Shown here one piece after another: positions 7,554-15,903 of a DNA stretch of 15,903 nt. The stretch's first letter is position 1. Each line of letters opens with the position of its first letter. The position numbers and the translations under genes were made by a program. Below the pieces are notes generated by a model. The model ran no database searches. It was not told where the DNA came from and was given only the letters and a program-made list of their open reading frames with translations. The stretch covers positions 1 to 15,903 of the forward strand of contig CAZLLV010000139.1 in NCBI GenBank assembly GCA_964560325.1, written 5' to 3'. Origin of the DNA: CAZLLV01 sp964560325 (GTDB taxonomy: Bacteria; Acidobacteriota; Thermoanaerobaculia; Multivoradales; DATKCC01).

Positions 7554-10500
7554 TCATTTTCGGCGTACGAATCCCGTCAGACCCTCCAGCTTCGGAGCCT
7601 CAAACCGCCCATCATTTTTAATCAATTCAACCAACTCTGACCCATGGTCGACCGTTTCGCTACCACCCGACTTCATCCAATCTTGCAATATAAGAACTAG
7701 CTCAGAACGCTGCTGCTCATCGTCGCTCCTCTCCCATAAATGCGCAAACATGTGGCGCCAACTCTTAGACTGCCAGTTACCCGGCATATGGAGCCACTGC
7801 ATCCCAACCTTGGCATGATCATGACGGCCTACAAGCTCCGACGACTTAACAAACGCGCTATACAGCTGGAACAAGAAAGACCAATCTTGCCGGAACCAGT
7901 TGGATTCTTTTGGAAGCCACAGCGAGAGCATACTTAAAAGCTGACGGACCTGAGGTTGAGGAAGGTTATCCAATCCAAGAAGTTTCTCTACAAAGCGAGA
8001 CCAGAAACCCGTCTGTGCATTTCGTGTGTCACAGCACCAAGTCACGCTCTCTTCAATAAGATCTCTCTCTAACTTCCCCTCGTCGGCACCCGCGCAAAAT
8101 CGTTTATACAATTGCCATATTCCTGAACCACCATGCGCTGCATCTTCTGAACTGGAGGGCTTGCTAGGTCGTTCACCGAGCGTAGATAAATACAGATCGC
8201 CCGCAGACGCACGGATACAAGCCTTCCATAGATTATCCTTAAGGATATCAGCTGGCTTTCCGATAGGCTGCTCTTTTAACCACCGACGCGCCACAGGAAA
8301 AAGCTCCTCGAGGTCGTCGCGACTCAGCAGATCGTCCTCCCGTGCAAGGCTGTTAAGCACAAAATCCACAGTACTCTTGTCCGAATACCGCAGAACCCAG
8401 TCTTTCGCCAATGGCGCGATGTCAGCTTTCGCCCACGCTGGAACGTCGCTTGATCGCAGAAGAGCACAGAACATTGGATTTGCCTCCTCCGTGCTACCGT
8501 AATCATCTAGCCATTGCATACTAAGATTTACAACATCCTGTCGCCCCTCTTCTTCCAATAGTTTTATATTCCTAACGAGCCCCGGCAAAACAAAGGCCGC
8601 ATCAATATGCCTGGCAAACTCTCTGCACCATTCTAGTCCTGCATTGACCAGCGGAAGGCGGTCCTCACGCGGTACTCGCGAGCGTCGAAGCGTAGGTTCG
8701 ATGACAAGTTTGGCTGGATGACTCAGGCCGTATTTTTGGCACCACAACGCAGATCGCCGATATGCGATAGGAAGAGCAGAACCGAGCTCTATCTCGGACC
8801 GAAGTAGCGCTCGGAGAACGTGAGCGGCTCGAAAATTGCCGCCAAAAACGGCTAGCCAATCCAACGCGACGTTCATGAAATCAGCACCTAGCTCGCCCAT
8901 CCCTCGCTTCAGTCGCGGGAAGGACTTGCTCAAGACGTACATGGCTACAAACTCTCGCCGATTCCCCTTCGCCCAGTCGCTCGCCAAAGCCAATGCCCTA
9001 TGGACCTCTGCGGGTTTTAGATCATCACGGCTCAATAGCGGATACAAAACAAAATACGCCCCCCGCATACGAGGATAGAACCCCACCCAACGCAGGGCCA
9101 GATCAACCAGCTTTCTTATTGTTACGTATCGCTCTACGCCGAAGGAGAAAGAAACTAAGGCCGGTCCCAATACGGCGCTCGCCTCTCTCGTGTTAAGATT
9201 GTCCTCAATCCAACGTAGAGAATCGTCCTGCAGAACAGTATCGTTACTTGGGAGATAGTTAATGGCGGCCTCCAGCACGTAACGGGCTGAAGCGGTGGAA
9301 TCCGGAGATTCCAACCAGGGGCGTACTATACTCCCCCAGTATCGTCCAATAAGCTGATTCCATGGATCGATAGTAAGCAACGCACAGACGGCGTACGAAA
9401 CTTCGACCGGGCTGGATTGTTTGAGCATCCAGACAAGATTGAGGCCCATGTCTGAAAGCCATCGCTCGAGTGCCCGATGATAACTTAGGCCAATTTCGCT
9501 TGAGGCCTCTTCGAGCGCTCTCGAAACTGAACGGGCAATCTGAACTAAGAACGCGGGTCTCTTCACACAAGCAGCATACATCGCAAGGAGGTACTCATCG
9601 TTAACCGTTCGGTGCATCCCATCGACAAGAACACCTCTCATAATTTCGTCACTTACGATGTCATGAGGTGCACGAACGCCATTCTTATCGGGCTCTAACC
9701 ATCCCAAGGCGAGGAGAGTCTTAACTAGCGCCTTTGGGTCGTCGTCCTCCCATCCCAGAGCCTCAAGACCTGCCTGCATCATAGCCATAACATCTTCTCT
9801 CGATCCAGGGCAAGCCGCGAAAGCTAGTGCACTCCCAACCAGACTTCTCAACGCAGCGCCGCCCCTAGCCTCCTCATTCATTGCCTCGGCGAGGTCATCC
9901 CCTGAGAATCTTTGGGTAAGCCAGATCGTGAGATCTACAGGCCGTACGGACCGCCCATTGCTCCTAGTCCTGGGTGAAGGCGCTTTTCCGTATGCCGCTA
10001 GTAGTAGCGCGATTGCAGGCCGCAGTCCCGCCTCTCTCGATCGACTCTCAGAGACCCCACGGCTTCTCTTAAAGCTCCGCCATATCGAGGAGGAGACATC
10101 GTTGAAATATGTCGACGAAGGCTGTACGTCAACGACTACAAAGAGTTTTGTAAGATAGCCTCCAGGCCCAAGAACTCCCGACGGTCTAGAAGTGGCAAGC
10201 ATTCTGACCATGATACCCATGGCTTCAGCTTGCTGAAGCACGTCTCGTTGCAAATCGGCAAGAACAGTTTCGATTCGGTCAAAATAGTCTACTGCAATCA
10301 ACACGTTAGTTGTTGATGAGAGTATTACCTGCTGAATGCGTCCGAGATTCCCCCTATCGATCGTTTGATTTACATGTAGAACTCGACTGCCACCCCTCGC
10401 TGCAAGTGAGCATGTCTCAATCAAGATCCTACTCTTGCCCACTCCGGCGTTCCCTAGGAGCACGACGCCGAGGCCCCCGGATGGTGAAAAGAGAAGATCG

Positions 10501-11201
10501 AGTAGTGCCTCCGGTGACCATTCCGCTTCGCTCGGCGGCTTGACAAAGGGTAGATTCTCATGCTTCAGGTACTTTCTGATCTTTACCAAGCTTCGAAGAT
10601 AAGCCTCGTGCCCTACCAAGGGTGTGTTATCCGCTACAAGCCAGTTGTCTCGAAGCCTCGGAAGAGTGTCTAGCCAAGCCTTCAAGTCGGTCCAATCAAT
10701 GACCCGTACACTCTCTATTTGGCAATCCTCCGACGACAACAACTCATCAAAGAATTTCTTTTGGACTTCTTCAATTTCCTGCTTGATGCCCACCGGAATA
10801 GACAGCGTCGTGCAGAAGGCGTACGATCGTGCGCTACGCCAAGTGTAACCGAGGCGCTCAAACTCATTATCTTTTAGCTTGGCTATTTGTCTTGCATAGG
10901 ATTTCCAGGCTCTGATGATGCGTGTCTTCGCCGACTCCGATCCTGGGCTTAAGTGCCTACATTGAACTATGGTCGGAGCGTCTAGGTTGGCAAAAGGAGT
11001 ACGAGTCAGCCGAGATTGTATTAAGAGGTCTATTCCACCATCTTGCAGATTCGGATGAGAAAGTCTCACGCAGGAGTGAGCCGTTTCCTCCACAAGTGCG
11101 GCAGCGATCAGCTCCTGGAAGGCATACCCTCTTTGTGCCTCGGGCTCATACCCCACTTCGCTCGTGTTGAGATCAGAGTAGTTCGCCGGGAAGGTGCGCA
11201 T
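7554..11201 (-). CDS. STAND-type NTPase with PD-(D/E)XK-like N-terminus and Trp-centred helical repeats (Avs/NLR-like defence candidate)
   Basis: The 1215-aa product has three parts. Residues 20-190 resemble a restriction-endonuclease fold: E30 in the first helix, DGGID at 54-58, and TIVQCR at 77-82 where (E/Q)xK is expected. Residues 225-530 form a P-loop ATPase: Walker A GNAGVGKS at 250-257, a Walker B-like strand LIAVDYFDR at 301-309, a sensor stretch LATSRP at 335-340, and a winged-helix-like segment ending HDIVSDEIM at 513-521. Residues about 575-1190 are repeats of 38-41 residues marked by a Trp (664, 705, 743, 782, 820, 858, 897, 935, 974, 1055, 1095, 1136, 1175). The ATG has AGGA seven bases upstream. 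The gene stands alone, is convergent to queA, and its composition is unlike its neighbours'. The architecture matches the Avs/NLR-type antiphage STAND proteins in which ligand binding to the repeats activates an N-terminal effector. Function is inferred, and a regulatory STAND protein remains possible. Confidence 0.8.
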   Translation of the reverse strand: MRTFPANYSDLNTSEVGYEPEAQRGYAFQELIAAALVEETAHSCVRLSHPNLQDGGIDLLIQSRLTRTPFANLDAPTIVQCRHLSPGSESAKTRIIRAWKSYARQIAKLKDNEFERLGYTWRSARSYAFCTTLSIPVGIKQEIEEVQKKFFDELLSSEDCQIESVRVIDWTDLKAWLDTLPRLRDNWLVADNTPLVGHEAYLRSLVKIRKYLKHENLPFVKPPSEAEWSPEALLDLLFSPSGGLGVVLLGNAGVGKSRILIETCSLAARGGSRVLHVNQTIDRGNLGRIQQVILSSTTNVLIAVDYFDRIETVLADLQRDVLQQAEAMGIMVRMLATSRPSGVLGPGGYLTKLFVVVDVQPSSTYFNDVSSSIWRSFKRSRGVSESRSREAGLRPAIALLLAAYGKAPSPRTRSNGRSVRPVDLTIWLTQRFSGDDLAEAMNEEARGGAALRSLVGSALAFAACPGSREDVMAMMQAGLEALGWEDDDPKALVKTLLALGWLEPDKNGVRAPHDIVSDEIMRGVLVDGMHRTVNDEYLLAMYAACVKRPAFLVQIARSVSRALEEASSEIGLSYHRALERWLSDMGLNLVWMLKQSSPVEVSYAVCALLTIDPWNQLIGRYWGSIVRPWLESPDSTASARYVLEAAINYLPSNDTVLQDDSLRWIEDNLNTREASAVLGPALVSFSFGVERYVTIRKLVDLALRWVGFYPRMRGAYFVLYPLLSRDDLKPAEVHRALALASDWAKGNRREFVAMYVLSKSFPRLKRGMGELGADFMNVALDWLAVFGGNFRAAHVLRALLRSEIELGSALPIAYRRSALWCQKYGLSHPAKLVIEPTLRRSRVPREDRLPLVNAGLEWCREFARHIDAAFVLPGLVRNIKLLEEEGRQDVVNLSMQWLDDYGSTEEANPMFCALLRSSDVPAWAKADIAPLAKDWVLRYSDKSTVDFVLNSLAREDDLLSRDDLEELFPVARRWLKEQPIGKPADILKDNLWKACIRASAGDLYLSTLGERPSKPSSSEDAAHGGSGIWQLYKRFCAGADEGKLERDLIEESVTWCCDTRNAQTGFWSRFVEKLLGLDNLPQPQVRQLLSMLSLWLPKESNWFRQDWSFLFQLYSAFVKSSELVGRHDHAKVGMQWLHMPGNWQSKSWRHMFAHLWERSDDEQQRSELVLILQDWMKSGGSETVDHGSELVELIKNDGRFEAPKLEGLTGFVRRK

Positions 11202-11208
11202 CGCAATA

Positions 11209-11212
11209 TCCT
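11209..11212 (-). promoter_or_regulatory. Ribosome binding site of the STAND gene
   Basis: Read on the minus strand, AGGA lies seven bases before the ATG at 11201 in an A+T-rich leader (TTTTAGGATATTGCG). It supports this start over later in-frame codons and keeps the whole nuclease-like region in the protein. Confidence 0.55.
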
Positions 11213-11515
11213 AAAATTTCAACCTTGATATGGGTAGACGGGCATGAGCGGACGACGAGCATCATCACAGGCACAGACAGTCTCGGTGCGAGTGCCCACC
11301 GAGGGAGGTGGGTATCACGAACGGTCTTCAGGCTGCCCATCGAGCCAGAATGCATTGCCGCACGTTGTACCTCGGAAGAGGTAATTGGGCTCTGGGCTGG
11401 GTCCTTACCGAATGGGCTCCGTACCCCTGCCAACAGATCCACCTACCTACTGAGTCAAGCATTGGTTACCCACTATACCGGTCAGGATGAGCGCCGCACA
11501 AATCCTAGACCACTG
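11213..11515. other. Gene-free island segment upstream of the STAND gene
   Basis: About 300 bp of intermediate composition. Open frames exist on both strands (11225-11545 plus, 11173-11442 minus), but neither has domain-like sequence, a ribosome binding site or consistent codon use. A small hairpin with 7-bp arms lies at 11282-11303 (CTCGGTG / CACCGAG). The promoter of the STAND gene should lie here, but I could not find a convincing -10/-35 pair. Confidence 0.5.
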
Positions 11516-11805
11516 ATGCCGTCGGCCGGCATGACCCAGCGTTAGCTGGCCGCTCGGAGCGGGGTGCCGCAGGCGACGATCGCGCGGATCGATCGGGGCG
11601 GTCGGAGCCTGGCTTCGCGATAGTCCAGCGGCTGCTCCGGGAGCTCGGTCAGCACCTCGAGTTGGCGGGCGCGGGTGTCGACCGAAGCCTGATCCGGGAG
11701 ATGCTGAAGCTGTCGCCGCGGGAGCGGGCCGAGCGTGCGGCCGAGGAGGCGCGGCATTTGGCCGAGATCGAGGAGGCCGGCGGCCCTCCGCGCCAGGGCT
11801 TATAA
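11516..11805 (+). pseudogene. Broken XRE-family helix-turn-helix regulator
   Basis: Reading from 11516, the frame gives SAGMTQR, a TAG stop (11543-11545), then LAARSGVPQATIARIDRGGRS, a classic XRE recognition region in which the stop replaces the usual Glu or Asp. At about 11606-11614 the frame is lost. In the next frame it continues PGFAIVQRLLRELGQHLEL and runs to the TAA at 11803-11805, ending LSPRERAERAAEEARHLAEI. A single missing base explains the shift. Sequence before the SAG is not HTH-like, so the 5' end is missing or altered at the island edge. An intact homologue would be roughly 110-130 aa. It sits directly ahead of the small gene at 11813 and was probably its partner. Confidence 0.75.
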
Positions 11806-11806
11806 T
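11801..11806 (+). promoter_or_regulatory. -10 box (TATAAT) giving a leaderless transcript
   Basis: A perfect TATAAT ends six bases before the ATG at 11813, so the expected transcription start falls on or next to the start codon. It overlaps the stop codon of the HTH pseudogene. No recognisable -35 is present. It would drive the small gene, the nucleotidyltransferase remnant and glnS. Confidence 0.55.
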
Positions 11807-11812
11807 CGGCCC

Positions 11813-12016
11813 ATGGCCGCTCCGATCCTCCCCCTGCCGCTCGACGCGAAGCCGGAGCCCGATCCCGTGATCGAAGTGTACAAGGCCGACGTCGACCGCA
11901 CGCTGCTGCGCGAGAGCCTGAAGAAGAGCCCGCAGCAGCGCCTGGAGGATCTGCAGCGGCTCCACGACTTCGCCGCCGAGCTCCACCGCGCCGGGCGCCG
12001 TCTCCGAGAGGCATGA
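11813..12016 (+). CDS. Small protein of the HTH / nucleotidyltransferase cluster, function unknown
   Basis: A 67-aa, charged, soluble, probably helical protein with an acidic, proline-rich N-terminus (PLPLDAKPEPDPVIEVYKAD) and a helical second half (RTLLRESLKKSPQQRLEDLQRL). I recall similar short proteins, with DPVIE.YK.DVDRTLLRE-type cores, encoded just before nucleotidyltransferase-fold genes in Acidobacteriota, but I know of no assigned function. The ATG at 11813 is preferred to upstream GTG-type codons because TATAAT lies immediately before it and the family-like sequence begins there. Its TGA overlaps the next ATG by four bases, indicating translational coupling. Unlike its two neighbours, the frame is undamaged. 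Confidence 0.7.
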   Translation: MAAPILPLPLDAKPEPDPVIEVYKADVDRTLLRESLKKSPQQRLEDLQRLHDFAAELHRAGRRLREA

Positions 12017-12224
12017 CCGACTTCCGCGGCCTCTTGGACACCCTCGTGAGCGGGGGTGTCGATGTCGTTCTCATCGGCGGCGGCGCTGCGACCATTCACC
12101 AATCTACTCTCGAAGGCCTCATCGCCGTCAAGAGAGCCGCCGGCCGGCCGAAGGACTTCGAAGCGGTCGCCGAGCTCGAGGCATTGCACGAAGAGCGCGA
12201 CCGCGCTCCGGATCGAGACGAGAG

Positions 12225-12228
<4 letters not shown>
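12013..12228 (+). pseudogene. Nucleotidyltransferase-fold gene with a large internal deletion
   Basis: The 71-aa frame joins the N terminus of a nucleotidyltransferase-fold protein (DFRGLLDTLVSGGVDVVLIGGGAATIH, residues 3-29) directly to the C-terminal part (LEGLIAVKRAAGRPKDFEAVAELEAL, residues 33-58). Homologues I recall have about 100 more residues between these, including the Asp-x-Asp metal-binding strand after the GG motif. That strand is absent, so the product cannot transfer nucleotides. The deletion keeps the frame, and the ends still overlap the neighbours by ATGA at 12013 and 12225. It may persist only as a translated leader for glnS. Intact relatives resemble nucleotidyltransferases of toxin or resistance modules, but that role is uncertain. 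Confidence 0.72.
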
Positions 12229-14596
<2,368 letters not shown>

Positions 14597-14600
<4 letters not shown>

Positions 14601-14963
14601 CGGCGGTCGCGGTCGCGGACGCCGAAGACGAGCGGCACGCAGAAGAAGACCGCGCCCACGCCGAGGGCGTAGAGCGGCACGCCCGGGGCCGCGGCCTGGG
14701 TCTCGACCGGGGCCATGGCGCGGAGCAGCGCCGGCACGCCTTGCGGGCCCATCAGCCAGAGGGCGGCGGCGCGCTTGCCGTGCTCCTTCGGCAGGCGCCG
14801 GCGGCGCTGGACGTAGACGTTGCCGGAGAGCCAGCCGAGGACGGCGGCGACGGCGTAGATCTGGTAGAGGGAGAGGTCGAGTCCGGCGGAGACGCCGACC
14901 AGGCCGAGGTTGTGGAGGACCGCCGCCAGCCAGCAGGCGAAGAAGAGGCCGAAGAGCGGGAGC

Positions 14964-14977
<14 letters not shown>
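14597..14977 (-). CDS. Small three-helix membrane protein with probable CTG start
   Basis: The frame gives 126 residues with three clear hydrophobic segments: residues 6-28 (LPLFGLFFACWLAAVLHN), 36-56 (SLYQIYAVAAVLGWLSGN) and 101-120 (PLYALGVGAVFFCVPLVF). A basic loop (QRRRRLPKEHGKR) follows the second. Codon use matches the genome, whereas the overlapping frames encode low-complexity Ser/Pro/Arg. No ATG, GTG or TTG was found in frame nearby; CTG at 14977 has GGAGG seven bases upstream, so I choose it. The gene overlaps the 3' end of gcvPB by 14 bp on the same strand and its TAA overlaps the glnS TAG on the other. I do not recognise the family. Confidence 0.6.

Positions 14978-15903
<926 letters not shown>

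Larger units (their letters stand above)
7451..11520. mobile_element. Low-G+C genomic island carrying one large gene
   Basis: From just inside the queA 3' end to the start of the broken HTH gene, the sequence changes abruptly from strongly G+C-rich, with G/C third positions, to roughly balanced composition with A- and T-ending codons. One gene fills most of it. There is no integrase, transposase, tRNA or clear terminal inverted repeat. GATGC occurs at both ends (7446-7450 and 11515-11519), but a 5-bp match is weak evidence for a target duplication. The borders are estimated from composition and from where neighbouring genes lose similarity to their families, so each could be off by tens of bases. 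Confidence 0.6.

Noticed and set aside
7446..11519. GATGC at both island borders as a target-site duplication
   Set aside because: Five bases match easily by chance, no terminal inverted repeat or transposase is present, and the borders are only approximate.
11225..11545. 106-codon plus-strand frame ending at the TAG inside the HTH remnant
   Set aside because: Only its last residues (SAGMTQR) look like protein, and those belong to the HTH pseudogene. The remainder has no domain-like features.

Overview
The window is about 16 kb of high-G+C bacterial chromosome, mostly ordinary housekeeping genes with codons ending in G or C. One strikingly A+T-richer block, about 7451-11520, interrupts it. 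Gene content fits a high-G+C member of the Acidobacteriota, perhaps Thermoanaerobaculia-like: a DUF2911 protein, a GlnRS with a YqeY-type tail, a split glycine decarboxylase, and remnants of an HTH / small protein / nucleotidyltransferase cluster that I recall from that group. The assignment comes from memory, not from a search.

Left part (1-7509): a truncated DUF2911 secreted-protein gene on the minus strand diverges from a SWIM-SNF2 helicase gene. Then come an AI-2E-family permease, a TetA-like MFS transporter and queA, all on the plus strand. Two related intergenic elements (447-625 and 4884-5095) lie before the SNF2 and MFS genes. Each is bounded by long, nearly perfect inverted arms. They share conserved internal blocks, but the arms differ in sequence while still pairing, which is the pattern of a structure kept by compensatory change.

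Island (about 7451-11520): the last 17 codons of queA look foreign. Behind them, convergent to queA, lies one large minus-strand gene (1215 aa). It has a PD-(D/E)XK-like N-terminal region, a STAND-type ATPase core and a C-terminal array of 38-41-residue helical repeats, each with a conserved Trp. This is the layout of NLR/Avs-like antiphage sensors and is the best candidate for an undescribed defence system. About 300 bp of gene-free sequence lies upstream of it.

Right part (11516-15903): the far side of the island abuts a broken XRE-type HTH gene (nonsense codon plus frameshift). An intact 67-aa gene follows, then a nucleotidyltransferase gene reduced to its two ends, then glnS, with 4-bp ATGA overlaps linking the last three. 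The decayed module therefore sits at the head of the glnS transcript. glnS meets, stop codon against stop codon, a small membrane-protein gene on the minus strand that lacks an ATG/GTG/TTG start. That gene overlaps the 3' end of gcvPB, which runs off the window.
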